From Mimachlamys varia (lineage: Eukaryota; Mollusca; Bivalvia; Pectinida; Pectinidae): a stretch of 64,000 bases of DNA. Position 1 is the first letter of the stretch; each line of letters starts with the position of its first letter. A model generated the notes under the pieces. It did not search any database. It saw only the letters and a list, made by a program, of their open reading frames with translations, and had not been told where the DNA came from. The translations under genes and the position numbers were made by a program. Location of the stretch: positions 57,182,322-57,246,321 of the forward strand of contig OX392528.1 of the NCBI GenBank assembly GCA_947623455.1. Reading direction: 5' to 3'. Of this stretch, positions 25,332 to 64,000 are shown one piece after another.

Positions 25332-26047
25332 TTTGATTCCATCCATACTTTGCAATATCAGTATCGAAAGAACTAAGGAAAAATCTAATTTATGAAAACA
25401 TGACACCAGATACAGTGTATAAACCAATTCCATTCACAAAGCTATTGATAAGATTTTTCATATTCAAAATTTTACTAAGATTGATAATTAAAACAACTTT
25501 TGATTTGATTAAACATATATCATATGCCTTGGAGTAAAAAACACCGATCGCCACCCTGTGGCTCAAATAATCATTACCCATTATCAAAATAGAAATAAAT
25601 ACATGTGAACAAATGGACGATCGGATTCAATCTCAGACAAACGTGCAGTCCAGTAAAAGTGAAAAAATCAAAGCCACGAACTTGGCTTGTGTATTTGTTT
25701 AAAAATACATCAAAAGAGGAAATGAACAAATAAATATACATTTAATGTATAAGAGAATGCATTTTATGATCAAAAGATAGAGTGGGGATGTTTTTGTATT
25801 GCTTGATAAATAAGAAACATTTACTTGTGTGATTATGATATAGATACATTGTATATTTACATTGTTTGTATTTCTCATTTACTGACTCAAGCAACTGTGT
25901 TTGGACCAGATACCCCCGTACGTGTATAGTTTATAGTTTTGTAGTGTAAGGTAGAACAGTTTACGATAATCAATCAGCGCCATTGCCTTCTCTTGTTAAG
26001 AGTCCAAAATGACTCGTGGACTGTATAGGGTCTATTGAACCTTACAT

Positions 26048-26152
26048 GATCAATCCCCACATGTAATAGATTCTCACATGTAATAAATCCTCACATGTAA
26101 TAGATTCTCACATGAAATAAATCCTCACATGTAATAGATTCTCACATATAAT
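26048..26152. repeat. 17/34-bp tandem repeat
   Basis: The units TCCTCACATGTAATAGA and TTCTCACATGTAATAAA alternate about three times, ending about 490 bp before the proposed start codon of the calmodulin-type gene. Confidence 0.85.
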
Positions 26153-26185
26153 ATGACTTTTTTTGTGTAAAGCGTTTCTCAAAGA

Positions 26186-26193
26186 TGACGTCA
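26186..26193 (+). promoter_or_regulatory. Consensus CRE (TGACGTCA)
   Basis: A perfect palindromic CREB/ATF site lies 448 bp upstream of the proposed start codon. Calmodulin genes respond to cAMP and calcium signalling in some animals, so it is a plausible promoter element. The sequence alone does not show use. Confidence 0.4.
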
Positions 26194-26451
26194 CATACAC
26201 ATATGCTGCACCTTTTGAATTTAGTACTAGATATGTACAGTATGCCGAAAAAAATCCATGTATATTTGCCAGTTAGCGTTGCAAAAGAAAACATTTAATT
26301 ATGTCCGATTTGTATACAAGGATATTGTTTGACGAGAATTAAAAACATATTATCTCCCACTTTACTGTTCAGGTTGTTACAAATAAATGTAAAGGGATGG
26401 TTATTTAAATTGATTGACAATTCGCCCGAAGCTTGTTGCAATAAGCACGGC

Positions 26452-26460
26452 TATAAAATA
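26452..26460 (+). promoter_or_regulatory. Possible TATA box
   Basis: TATAAAATA lies 189 bp before the proposed ATG. With a start site about 30 bp downstream the 5' UTR would be about 160 nt. It would include a short upstream open frame of 24 codons (ATG 26522, TAG 26594-26596). Other AT-rich stretches nearby make this tentative. Confidence 0.35.
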
Positions 26461-26640
26461 TATATAGACATATAAAGTAAATTATAAATTCTACAACTGA
26501 CACCTAGAAACAAGAACAAACATGCTGTGTTCCGGTGACATGAGTTTACGGGTGATACACTCAGAAGTATCACAATCACTTGTGGTACTAGATTAGTTCC
26601 CAGCACTCCGGAGTCTGTGACTTATCCTTTCAAATCTATC

Positions 26641-52913
<26,273 letters not shown>

Positions 52914-53991
52914 AAAATATTTTACTCTTTTTAATAATTTTTTCTCGTCTCATATTAGTCGTATTTTTTCGGTGGAAACCCTTTGGACCAAATGTATCTT
53001 TGTTTGTATGTGGGATCAGTGTTGTACGCGTATACATGTCTTCCGAATCACATCGCAGTCACTTTGTGCTATGTTAATAGGTTCAGAGATTGCGTCACCA
53101 AAGAAGCACTTCTTCAGTTAATTGAAATCCTCTAAGCTATGCATTGAGGGCAGAATACAAATACCGATACCACATCGGGGAGGCGACGTCGAAATTCTTT
53201 CCACAATGTTTTTACAGTACTGATACAGGTAGAAGTGAGCGAATAATATTATGTTTGATACGTATATACTTACCATATCGCTTGTTCCAGTCTACTCATT
53301 TGTTCAAATTAGATCCTGATTAGTAGGATGTAAGACAATGAAAAACAAATACCATCAATTATCACATCTTTTCATATTAGATGAAAAAGCATACATATAT
53401 AATCTAATTTGCCTATTTCCCAAATGTTAAACTTGGTTTAGATTATATTTTATAACCACAAAAATTAGACAGTGCAAAACATATTAAATCGCCATGTTTG
53501 GCGCGGTATTTTGCAATCAAACTTTTGATTTGTTAAAGTTGCTAGGAGATGAAATTGATGCACATTGTTGTGTGTATTTTTTTTTTTTTCATTTGTTTTT
53601 GTCATAGTTAATACAAAATCATTATATAATACCTAAATGTACATTATTAGAAATTAATCATAAGGAATGACCAAATCTACTTTGGATTATACGGTACAGT
53701 ATAAAATACCGAAAAAAAATGTGTTCACTTTTTATTTTGCATCAACCATTTTTTGTGTGTTTGGTTATTCCTACATAGCCATGCCTCATAAAATATTATC
53801 TCTCGCCATTGTGATCTTTAGTGACTCTTCAATATCAATGCAGGTCGAGTGTACTGACGTTACATAGGGGTGAAAGGGATGGCTTTGACTGGTTATCACA
53901 CTAGACATCCCTTAAATATTGTTAGAATGTGCGAAAAAAAAAATGGAAAAAATCTATTGCCCCTGTTAGGCTCCTCGTGTGGGTTTTTTTT
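52914..53991. other. Probable 3' UTR and downstream spacer
   Basis: Follows the calmodulin-type stop codon. A possible polyadenylation signal, ATTAAA, lies at 53483-53488. No canonical AATAAA was noticed closer. No further gene seen. Confidence 0.4.
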
Positions 53992-54332
53992 CAATGTATT
54001 TGTGTATGTATGATATTCCCAATGTTTTTGTGAATGTATGATATTCCCAATGTATTTGTGTATGTATGATATTCCCAATGTTTTTGTGTATGTATGATAT
54101 TCCCAATGTATTTGTGTATGTATGATATTCCCAATGTATTTGTGTATGTATGATATTCCCAATGTTTTTGTGTATGTATGATATTCCCAATGTATTTGTG
54201 TATGTATGATATTCCCAATGTATTTGTGTATGTATGATATTCCCAATGTATTTGTGTATGTATGATATTCCCAATGTATTTGTGTATGTATGATATTCCC
54301 AATGTATTTGTGTATGTATGATATTCCCAATC
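53992..54332. repeat. 28-bp tandem repeat, about 12 copies
   Basis: The unit contains TGTATTTGTGTATGTATGAT followed by ATTCCCAA. Several units have TTTTT in place of TATTT. Adjacent units are nearly identical and there are no spacers. The - strand frames of 102-178 codons come from the repeat. Confidence 0.95.
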
Positions 54333-55436
54333 TGTTATTGCTATTAGCGGTTTGTTTCTGGATCCTACTTTTTTGACATTTAATCGTTTTTAGCAATTTG
54401 TTTAAAACATAAACATAACGAGCTGAATTCAATTGTATGTTGTTATTTACTTTTAATACTCATTATTTCAGTAAGAAACAAAACATCGTCTGCACTTTAC
54501 ATCAACCATCCCCTTGCAATTGATTACACATTCTTTAAATCAATTTCATAATCAAAAAATAGAACACGCGGGAAAAGAGATAGCTTTTAGGGGAGAGCTG
54601 CTGGGCGTTTGTATCAGCTATTTTGTCCTATAGTTGCTACAAGAGACCAATGTGGTAATAGTAATACATTGAATTGCTGTTTGTTTTATCGACTAATGCA
54701 TATTATTTCATCTTAAATGAATTTGTACAGTGTATAAAAACAAGTTAATTCCAAATACTCAACTTTGACCTGTACGTTTATGTTTTTTGAAACATTTGAT
54801 AATGACACTGTAATCGAGACTCAATTGTGTACACATATTCATCAGCAATGTGTTGTCGAAAATAAAGCATTGAAGATTTATCAATCTTTTTTCTTCACTG
54901 CCATAATATACGAAGCAATTCTGATAATACGGAAAGAAAGCTGTCGTCAACGAAAGCAGAGACTATTTGTATGTATTCTTATATGTTTATTGGCGCGCAT
55001 CATTGTCGGTTGTCATGGTAATTTAAATTCCTTAGCGACCCAGATTACATGTTTAAGTACGAATCCAATGACCTAGCAGACACCTTTAAGAACGAGTCAC
55101 GAACGAATGTCTGACAGTCTGACCAATGTCACTGCCGACAGTGGTCAGTCTGACCACTGTCGGCATAAAACCCCTTGGGCAACAACTCATTGAATGTAAT
55201 AATTTGACTAGATGAATTGAAGAGGCCTTACGCTTCATCACGAACTTAGATTAGACTATCTAAGTCCGTGGCTTCATGTAGCAATATACACAAACATTTT
55301 TCGTGTTTTGCTTAGTGGCATGTATTTATTAACTACTGACCCAGGTTGCTTCTTTCTAAGCTCATTAGTCGCGGTGTATTATCGTAAAACTATTATAAAT
55401 TCTAAACGAGAAATTAGTGCTTTGATCTCATACATT
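54333..55436. other. Spacer, no gene seen
   Basis: A short inverted repeat around CCACTGTCGGCAGTGAC/GTCAGTGG-like words occurs near 55110-55160. The frame at 54765-55076 shows no recognised domain. Confidence 0.4.
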
Positions 55437-55549
55437 ATGTCATATAGTTCTCTATTACACATATAGTTCTCTATTACACATATAGTTCTCTATTACACAT
55501 ATAGTTCTCTATTACACATATAGTTCTCTATTACACATATAGTTCGCAC
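55437..55549. repeat. 19-bp tandem repeat, about 6 copies
   Basis: TATAGTTCTCTATTACACA repeats without change about five times, then decays. Confidence 0.95.
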
Positions 55550-55553
55550 AACT

Positions 55554-55950
55554 AGATTCAACGTATTTGGACTAATGATTGATATTATGATGCTTATATG
55601 ATGTAATTGTGATGTATGACACTTTAATAAACAAATTGATTGATTGATTGATTGTATTGTAATTCTGATAACAATTCAACGTATTTGGACTTTTGATATT
55701 AGATGTTTTGTAATTCTTATAGCAATGTTTGTATTTGGACTATTGATATTGTGAAATAAATGTATTGTAATCCTGATAACAATTCAACGTATTTTGACTA
55801 TTGATATTGTGAATTATTGTAATCCTGATAACAATTCAACGTAGATATGTATTTGGACTATTGGTATTGTGAATTATTGTAATTGTGATAACAATTTATG
55901 TATTTGGACTGCTGATATTGTGAATTATTGTAATTCTGATAACAATTTAT
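55554..55950. repeat. Degenerate ~55-65-bp tandem repeat, about 6 copies
   Basis: Each unit contains CAACGTATTTGGACTATTGA and TGTAATYCTGATAACAATT. A (GATT)n run lies at 55636-55655. Confidence 0.75.
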
Positions 55951-56264
55951 TTAATCAAAAGTCCTGGTTATAATCATAAGCAACGACTTGCATTTTCAAC
56001 CGAAATAGAAATAATGATATAAAAGAACGTTGATACATTATTTTTTGTATTTTGGTAGAAAGATGTGCATATATGAATTATACCAAAGCTTGTTGTAATT
56101 GGTTTACATTTAACAGTCTATAACGTTTTGATATAAAGATAAGCAATGACCCGTATCCATTTGTTTGACATAAGCGAGTAACGAAGATAAAACAATTTTA
56201 TCATATTGCAAAATAAACTAATCGTGACTTATATACGCTGTAATAACAAGTTGGTTTCATTCTT

Positions 56265-57390
56265 TAAAATGAACTTTATTCGAATTTTACATGAATTATG
56301 AAACAAAATTTCCAACTGATGTTTATCACTCTTGTTGACCGGATGTTAACGCGCAAGGGCTAGATCTTATTGTGGAGGGAAACAGGAGTACCCGGTCGGA
56401 GAAAACAAATGTGGTCGGGCAAGTGACCCCATACCTTTTCACGTCCGGTCGGATAATCGAATCCCGGCAGCTTAGGTGAAAGCCAAGTGTGCTATCCACT
56501 GCACATTCCGACCACCTCGTTTCATTCAAGCTGACCTTCGTACATTTCGAGGTTCCCCTGCTGTTTTGTATTGAATAATATGATAATACTCAAAACGTGT
56601 GATTGTTGTATATATGCTGATACTGCATAGTCAACAGAGAAACAAATGTAAACTAATATTGTACGAAAAGACAACATCATGTACTGGTGATCATTGAGGA
56701 AATTAGTAAAGAAACATCCTTAATGAATAATGGCCACCCTAATGAACTTCCTCCATGCAGTGTCATCGCTCAATACTAGTTCCTTTTACTGTACGCTGTA
56801 TAATATCTCGAGGCGATTCATATGTTCTGGTTAAAAATATGAATTTAATAGTTTAACAAAAGAAGTCGATTGCGGTTCCATTGTTTCTTCAAGCGACTGG
56901 TCTTTGTTTTCCAGGGGTGTAGAGAGTGTAGGTGAGCTTAGGTAAACCTGGATATCGAGGGTAGAATACAAGGAACAGGAAGATCTAACCACACGCAGAC
57001 AACCATCTATTCGCAGTGAACAGCTTCGCCACCCACAATATACAATCCATACATGGTTTCTTGCACTACAAATATTGAAAGCTATTGAAACCAATAACAT
57101 ATACTGTACGGTGTCTTCACACTACAGAAACATATCAGTAAAGCTTATCAAGCGAATGTTGAAATTAGAACTGTAAGCCAATGGCTTACTTATGCCCTGC
57201 CCCCACCTTTGCAATAAAACATGTTATAATGCAAATGTTAATGTCCCCAACTTCTTTTTTGTAGTCAAACTGAACATAGTCCACAGGTTTAGGAACATTT
57301 TTCCAGGGAATATTTTCCAACAAAAACCTTTTTATAGTGACCTGGTTACCATGGCAACCAAAATTCTGCAAAATGTAATCTGCATGCAAA
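56265..57390 (-). mobile_element. Non-autonomous repeat, copy 2, inverted
   Basis: Reverse-complement counterpart of 14611-15715, about 41 kb away. Shared landmarks include the CCATGGTAACCAGGTCAC block, the GCCAATGGCTTACTTATGCC-type junction and the SINE end. The copies are highly similar over more than 1 kb. The match stops at about 57391, where copy 1 continues with its internal repeats. Confidence 0.85.
56330..56525 (-). mobile_element. tRNA-derived SINE within copy 2
   Basis: On the - strand: head GTGGTCGGAATGTGCAGTGG, B-box-like GGGATTCGATTATC, and body CCGGGTACTCCTGTTTCC. It is the counterpart of 15484-15715 and somewhat more diverged than the rest of the copy. Confidence 0.65.
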
Positions 57391-58040
57391 TGTACATTTT
57401 GTCCACAACTTTCTTGTGTAACTTCATTGAATTTGGTACCCTGGTTAAGAGGAGTTGTCAAGTCAAAAGTTTCCAATAAAAAGCTGTGTGTATGGAGGAC
57501 CATTGGGGAAATTAGTAAAGAAACATCCTTAATGAATAATAACATTAATCATAAGATGGAATCAAGTGACCAGATGAAGAAACCTTTTCCTGTTATCACA
57601 TGTGGTGGCCGGTTTTATATCTCGTTCTACTTTGTGTGGCGGCCGTTGTTTTGTCACTTTCTACTTCATGTGGCGGTTGTCGTGGTAACATTTTCTACGT
57701 CATTTTTCTTCCGTCATATTGTCCTTTGACATCCAAATTGGCACTGGTCAGTGCATCCTCGATATTCAAGGGTATACTCTCACCTACACTCTCTACACCC
57801 ATGGCAAATGTCATGATAGATTTACATCAAAAGAATTTCATGGTCATATAACGGTACAAAGTGAGAAGTTGGTTGCGGCTCCATTGTAATTTTTAAAATA
57901 CCGGCATTAGCCTAGCGATTGTTCACAGTTTTTTTTATCTGTGCGCTTGTAGTTATTCCAGGGGTGTAGATGAGCGTAGATGTCGTTGATCTAGAATATC
58001 GAGGATGTGGTCAGTGTGACTATTGACAACTATTCGCAAC
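57391..58040. other. Spacer with diverged relatives of the 56-57 kb element
   Basis: ATTAGTAAAGAAACATCCTT (57511) repeats a block at about 56703. The ACTCTCTACACCC word of the element recurs at about 57788, and its complement-like GGGGTGTAGATGAGCGTAG at about 57961 forms a loose inverted pair. Confidence 0.5.
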
Positions 58041-59339
58041 AGATAAAAAATAGCAGACACATTTATTAGTTCAACAAGTGACTGTAACATGTGATGTTAA
58101 AACTGGAACATCAATGGCTCAACCTTTCTAGAAGCGTAGGTGTAAAGACGGAAATGGGAGTAGACATATACCACATTTCTCATTTGGAGACATACTTCAT
58201 ACAAGCAGCGTTAAAATAAAGTTTAGATACATGTACACAATTATGGCCGACTGTTTGACTAATAGTCCAATAGTACCGCTAACTATCTCGTTACGTAACA
58301 TTTGCACTAGAAGTGCGTTCTAATGAAAACACATGAACGTTTCGATGTATTACATGTAATGTCATGGAAGTATCATATGGCAAATTTGGTAAATTGGTCA
58401 CATTTTAATCTATTTCGGGTCTGCATTCCTATCCATTAGAATATGTTTTATCTATTTCAAATGTTATTTGGTTCAAGTCATATCAAGATCAATTCTGACT
58501 ATACCACGCTTATAGCGATTGCTCACGCGAGGAGTGCATCGATTTTGGATGAACCAGAAGTTGTAACGATAAAGTTCCCCAGCAGTGTGTGTGCATTGCA
58601 GCATGTACTGAGATATCATTTCATATCTACGAAACTTCATCTGCAAGGCAATTGTTATGAATTGAATAAAACATGATTATATCAAACTTATTTACAAATT
58701 TGGTTTCGGTGTCGTGATTAACTTTATTATATAGCAGATGTAAAAATCAAAGTACTGAAAGTACTGAAACGCTAAAACTTCAAAAAATATTTCGACAGCT
58801 ATTGAAGTGTTTTTGTTGTATGGGTTACTAAGTTTCGATATCAGAAAGTTTCAGAATGGGGATTAATTAAGTATTTAGAGTAAACCAAATAACACGCGCG
58901 TTGTTTAGATTGACGAGTTGTATTTCAAGCTAGAATCTACATGTACAATTTGGTGCAGTGCTTTAACAATTTAACTAAAATATCAATTGTTATAATAAAT
59001 GAATATTGATCCATTTACAGAGAAGCGAATGTATTTATTTTAATATATGCACTTAATTAAATAAACGGTATTATTGTGTTGGACACAAAATAAAACAAAG
59101 AAAAAATCACACCCGATATCTAGATGGAAATGCAAGATGACGATAATTACGGGAGCATTGGCAGAGACATATACTGGTTTGTTTCAATAATAAATGTATG
59201 TTATTGTAAGGTAGTAAAATATAGATGTATAAACAAATTATACGTACAAATAATGGAATATCATAGGGTATGAACGGGTGAGGGGAAGGGGTTGGGGTGG
59301 GGGTAACTCCCATAACAATATTATAATTAGGATATATAT
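58041..59339. other. AT-rich spacer, no gene seen
   Basis: No domain-bearing frame, RNA gene or element was recognised. Confidence 0.4.
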
Positions 59340-59690
59340 GCATATTGTTTATATATATAATCTAGTGATCGAGGGTTGATCCCCGGTGGAAGCACACTAT
59401 TCTCTTTCCTGTTATAAATGGTATCCGTAGCTCTCCCTGTGGTGACAGTGGAGTTAGAATCTGGGGTGTGGTGTTCGGGGGTGAATACATATAAAAAGGG
59501 AGGAGGAGTAGTGTGGAAGATTTTAGTTGTACATAGGATTTAGGTCGCCTTCTAGCTTCGAACTAAAGGGAATTTCCCTTTAGCTGTGTGGTAGAGCGTC
59601 CGACTAGAAACTTGAAGATCGAGGGTTCGTTTCCAAGGGGAAGCACACTATTTCCTTTCCTGTTGCAAATGAAAACGGATGTAATGTGGC
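59340..59690 (+). mobile_element. Two related tRNA-derived SINE pieces
   Basis: The second piece (about 59568-59670) has A-box-like TTTAGCTGTGTGGTAGAGCG and B-box-like GAGGGTTCGTTTCC, then AAGCACACTATTTCCTTTCC. The first (59365-59420) is only the right half: GATCGAGGGTTGATCCCC, then AAGCACACTATTCTCTTTCC. TTCCCTT and AGGGGAA could pair as an acceptor stem, but the anticodon stem is poor, so it is not called a tRNA gene. The head resembles the one at 31885-32150. Confidence 0.6.
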
Positions 59691-62060
59691 AATTTAAACT
59701 TTTCGTTTCATTTCATTCTATAGTGATTTAAATCTTTCTATGTCAAAGTCCTAAATGGCTGTTTTTCAGCCATTTTGTTTTTCTGATCAGTTACAAGATC
59801 AAAAGGGCACGACAGTAGGGACCAAGGAACCTACATATGAAATATGAGAACGATCCCTCTTACTAGTAGTTGTCAATTAGTTAATAATCTTTCAATCCCT
59901 AAATCAAAGATGGCCGCCTTTCCGCCATTTTGGTTTTACTCATCAGTATGAAATCAAATGGGTATAACTAAGCAACGTGAAATCTACATATGCAATGTGA
60001 AAAACTGACTGAAGAAGTTTTTAACACAATAAAAAAAACTCTTCAGGTTAACTTTATCGTTCGGAGGAAGGTGAATGAATCATTGAAATATACGCTGCTG
60101 GTAGTTAGCACAATGGATATTAGATAAAAAATAAAAGGATTCGCAAACATATTTCTCGTTACAAATGATAGTTCGAACTATCTAATTTGTCATAAAATGT
60201 CACAGTAAACAGTCAAATTGTTGATCCAAAAGAACGACGGTCCATTACGATATCTTTACAAAGGTGTAGCAAAATAATGGTATGCAAATATGTCATATTC
60301 ACTTACATCTCTAGGCCTAATTGTCAATTATCAAGTTCATTTACAAAGCAGGGAAAATTACATTTATGTTGGCCGTGACCTATGTATAAAGGTCCACACA
60401 TAATTACGGGAATGTATACCATAATGGTTTTTGCACACCAGAATATAAGTGTACTAAATAACTTATATTGTGTCAATTGCTATGTACACTATACAGGTTA
60501 TGGTAAAGTTTCGTTAAAACAAAAATGTGAACCTACAGTCAGGGACGTATATGTCCCTGCTACAGTGTATAGTGATGTGTGAAACACAGAGAACGTAATT
60601 ATTAAACCACGAACTTTTGCTCGCCATAGAAAAGTTTAAGTGTTATTTTCAATAAATCAAGTGTTTTGCCAATTCATATGTACATTATGCAGGTTCTGAT
60701 AATGTCTCATTAAAAATTGTATACTCAGTACAATATTAAGTAAGAAAATCGATCAAATTTGTGCATTCAGTATATATATCACAACGTTAGTGACAATCAG
60801 GGGAAGTAACTCGTAAATAACATTATCATATCCAGGGGGCGGATTTTCACTGTAATTACGAAATAATACTTCCGACCGACAAATTGGTATTTTGGTTTAC
60901 GAACAGGTATAAGGTAATATAACATTGAAATCAAAATCAGTGTATCTGGCTATGCGCAATTATATAACCAAAGTTACACAGCGAAGTACACCATGCCAGG
61001 AATTCCGCGATCCGTATACGAGTGTCAAGCACAGAGAGGTATAGCACGAAGGTATGTATACACGAGAGGTCAGCCAGCAACAGAGACGTAATATTTAAAT
61101 GAGCCGTGGAAGTGAAAAACTGATTTCTTTGTTACAAATCGCACATAAATTATTAAAGTCATCATAATTATTAACAATACCATGAGAACATCATTTCCTG
61201 TTAGGTTTAGGCTTTCAAATAGTTCAGATATCATGAGATTGGTAGCAATTCAAGGTTTTCCGGAGCGGGAAGTGAAAAAAATGACATCGGTCAAAGGTCA
61301 CAGAATAGTGGCAGCAATAGACGCAAAAACTACTCGTAGTTTTAGCGCTAAAAATGCTAATTTTCATTTTTTTTTCATCCATACAGTGTTTCAATTGGGT
61401 CATAATTAATTCAGTTTTTCTGAAACTCAAAACTTTTGGTTCAGAACACTGATATCAAACAGCGCTGAACATATCTGGTAATATGGAATATTATTGAAGC
61501 CGAAGGCATTGTCATGGAGCCCATTCATTGATGATGATTTTGGCTTCAGAACTAAATGTAGCAGATCGGTCATAGGTGATCAATGTGTGTTATTGGTACA
61601 TAACTCTGGTTAGGAATCTTTTGTTGGTTTTGAAATTATGCTTAACGTTGATCTGCAGCCAAGACTTAATGTTTGATTTATACAGTTTTCATTTCAATAA
61701 TTATAATAGTGTTTATGCAATTGGTTTGCAAATTCTTCGACATTTTGGTATTTGGTGCATTAAATGATCCGCGGGATCGATGTTCCGAGCGCGAGGATGT
61801 TGACAAACTTATCGTTTCTGATCTTTCTTATCTAAACGTGTGGGTTAGTTTCAATTAACAATCACAAACACATCAAAACGTTTTCTATTAATTTTCATTA
61901 ACTGCTTTGCTGTACATATTTATGCCATTAGGCACGTTGATTTCATCTTTCCGTAATACGTAGCTCCTTTGTTAACGGCATGCTTTTGCTTTCTAAATAA
62001 CACATTTTAAAACATTCTAAACAGCATACCCAGTGATTTGTCAATTAAAATCTTCTATTG
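59691..62060. other. AT-rich spacer, no gene seen
   Basis: Contains a short perfect hairpin CAGGGACGTATATGTCCCTG (60539-60558) and diverged ~40-bp direct repeats (60482-60520 and 60680-60718). Otherwise nothing recognisable. Confidence 0.45.
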
Positions 62061-64000
62061 AAGGGACAGTATCGTTTAATGAGTCACAAGTGACGGGACA
62101 GTATCGTATAATGAGTCACAAGTGACGGGACAGTATCGTACAATGAGTCACAGGTGACGGGACAGTATCGTTAAATGAGTCACAAGTGGCGGGGCAGTAT
62201 CGTATAATGAGTCAAAAGTGACGGGACAGTATCGTATAATGAGTCACAAGTGACGGGACAGTATCGTTTAATGAGTCACAAGTGACGGGACAGTATCGTA
62301 TAATGAGTCACAAGTGACTGAACAGTATCGCATAATGAGTCACAAGTGACGGGACAGTATCGTAGAATGAGTCACAATTAACTGGACAGTATCGTATAAT
62401 GAGTCACAAGTGACGGGACAGTATCGTATAATGAGTCACAAGTGACTGAACAGTATCGTATAATGAGTCACAAGTGACTGAACAGTATCGTATAATGAGT
62501 CAAAAGTGACGGGACAGTATCGTATAATGAGTCACAAGTGACTGAACAGTATCGTATACTGAGTCACAAGTGACGGGACAGTATCGTATAATGAGTCACA
62601 AGTGACTGAACAGTATTGTATAATAAGTCACAAGTGACGGGACAGTATCGTATAATGAGTCACAAGTGACGGGACAGTATCGTATAATGAGTCACAAGTG
62701 ACGGGACAATATCGTATGAGTCACAACTGACGGAACAGTATCGTATAATGAGTCACAAGTGACGGGACAGTATCGTATCATGCGTCACAAATGACGGGAC
62801 AGTATTGTATAATGAGTCACAAGTGCGGGGACAGTATCGTATAATGAGTCAAAAGTGACGGGACAGTATCGTATAATGAATAACAAGTGACGGGACAGTA
62901 TCGTTTAATGAGTCACAAATGCGGGGACATTATCGTTTAATGAGTCACAAGTGACGGAACAGTATCGTAGAATGAGTTACAGGTGACGTGACAGTATCGT
63001 ATATTGAGTCACAAGTGACGGGACAGTATCGTATAATGGGTCACAAGTGACGGGACAGTATCGTATAATGAGTCACAGGTGACTGAACAGTATCGTATAA
63101 TGAGTCACAAGTGACGGGACAGTATCGTATAATGAATCACAAGTGACGGGACAGTATCGTATAATGAGTCACATGTGACGGGACAGTATCGTATAATGAG
63201 TCACAAGTGACGGGACATTATCGTATAATGAGATTCAAGGGACGGGACAGTATCGTATAATGAGTCACAAGTGACGGAACAGTATCGTATAATGAGTCAC
63301 AAGTGACGGGACAGTATCGTATAAAGAGTCACAAGTGACGGGACAGTATCGTATAATGAGTCACAAGGGACGGGACAGTATCGTATAATGATTCAAAAGT
63401 GACTGAACAGTATCGTATAATGAGTCACAAGTGACGGGACAGTATCGTATAATGAGTCACAATTGACGGGATAGTATCGTATAATGAGTCACAGGTGACG
63501 GGACAGTATCGTATAATGTGTCACAAGTGACGGGACAGTATCTTATGTGTCACAAATGACGGGACAGTATCGTATAATGAGTCACAAGTGACGGGATAGT
63601 ATCGTATAATGAGTCACAGGTGACGGGACAGTATCGTATAATGAGTCACAGGTGACGGGACAGTATCGTATAATGAGTCACAAGTGACGGGACAGTATCG
63701 TATAATGAGTCACAACTGACGGGACAGTATTGTATAATGAATCACAAGTGACGGGACAGTATCGTATGATGAGTCACAAGTGACGGGACAGTATCGTATA
63801 ATGAGTCACAAGTGACGGGACAGTATCGTATAATGCGTCACAAGTGACGGGACAGTATTGTATAATGAGTCATAAGTGACGGGACAGTATCGTATAATGA
63901 GTCACAAGTGCGGGGACAGTATCGTATAATGAGTCACAAGTGCAGGGACAGTATCGTATAATGAGTCACAAGTGACGGGACAGTATCGTATAATGAATAA
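62061..64000. repeat. 32-bp minisatellite, about 60 copies, continues beyond the window
   Basis: The unit contains TGAGTCACAAGTGACGGGAC followed by AGTATCGTATAA. Most units keep TGAGTCA, a perfect AP-1 (TRE) motif, overlapping the inverted repeat GTCACAAGTGAC. Point variants are scattered (GTGACTGAAC, GTGCGGGGAC). The left edge (AAGGGACAGTATCG) is sharp. Confidence 0.95.

Larger units (their letters stand above)
22701..26440. other. Intergenic spacer upstream of the calmodulin-type gene
   Basis: No coding exon was recognised. The stretch contains two inverted-repeat structures (23016-23166 and 23271-23727) and three short direct-repeat blocks, listed separately. An ATG followed by GTGAGA at 23944 is a weak alternative to the first exon chosen for the calmodulin-type gene. 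Confidence 0.5.

Noticed and set aside
53992..54332. CRISPR-like array of 28-bp repeats
   Set aside because: Repeats are directly adjacent with no unique spacers, and the DNA is eukaryotic; an ordinary tandem repeat.
59568..59670. tRNA gene
   Set aside because: A-box, B-box and a possible acceptor stem exist, but the anticodon stem and T-arm pair poorly, and a truncated second copy lies next to it; SINE-derived.

Overview
This is eukaryotic, repeat-dominated genomic DNA, most likely from a mollusc (bivalve-like) or a related lophotrochozoan. Evidence for that: a calmodulin-family gene with long GT-AG introns, several tRNA-derived SINEs, Gypsy-like and non-LTR retroelement debris, non-autonomous DNA transposons, and AT-rich spacers rich in ACATGTAC-type words. 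There are no bacterial operons, rRNAs or convincing intact tRNA genes. The taxon is an inference; no sequence comparison could be run.

The only cellular gene I can support is a calmodulin-type EF-hand gene on the + strand. It is assembled from five coding exons: 26641-26643 (the ATG alone), 36058-36088, 38169-38312, 49582-49824 and 52879-52913. All junctions obey GT/AG and all split codons rejoin in frame. The product is 151 residues with four complete EF-hand loops. It carries substitutions unusual for so conserved a family and a C-terminus two residues longer than canonical calmodulin.

Left of the gene (1-26640): an 82-bp tandem repeat (400-800), a fold-back element (1842-2112), a 5.7-kb array of a 25-bp unit (2586-8280), a short ~49-bp array (8304-8935), a decayed Gypsy-like gag-pol relic (10110-12410), a SINE-bearing repeat (14149-15730), a 6-kb purine-rich 34-bp array (16641-22700), and spacer with fold-backs and short direct repeats. 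A possible CRE (26186) and TATA box (26452) precede the first exon.

Within the gene: intron 1 (9.4 kb) holds a 39-bp array split by a 948-bp transposon, SINE fragments including one interrupted by a retroposed sequence, and a 1.6-kb set of inverted and direct copies carrying six perfect TGACGTCA sites. Intron 2 holds a MITE. Intron 3 (11.3 kb) holds a 6.2-kb array of about 187 copies of a 33-bp unit, a non-LTR relic with a MITE in its tail, and a 638-bp duplication of that MITE and tail. Intron 4 (3.1 kb) is mostly one hAT-like element of 2534 bp with an 8-bp target duplication, itself containing a non-LTR fragment.

Right of the gene (52914-64000): 28-bp, 19-bp and ~60-bp tandem repeats, an inverted second copy of the 14.6-15.7 kb element, SINE pieces, and a 32-bp array running off the window end with a perfect AP-1 motif in most units. 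Five unrelated minisatellites (periods 25, 34, 39, 33 and 32 bp) make up about one third of the window. The long open frames in them are products of stop-free repeat units, not genes. I found no clear new multi-gene system. The most unusual features are the intronic 33-bp array, the transposon-split 39-bp array, and the concentration of bZIP-type motifs inside repeats.
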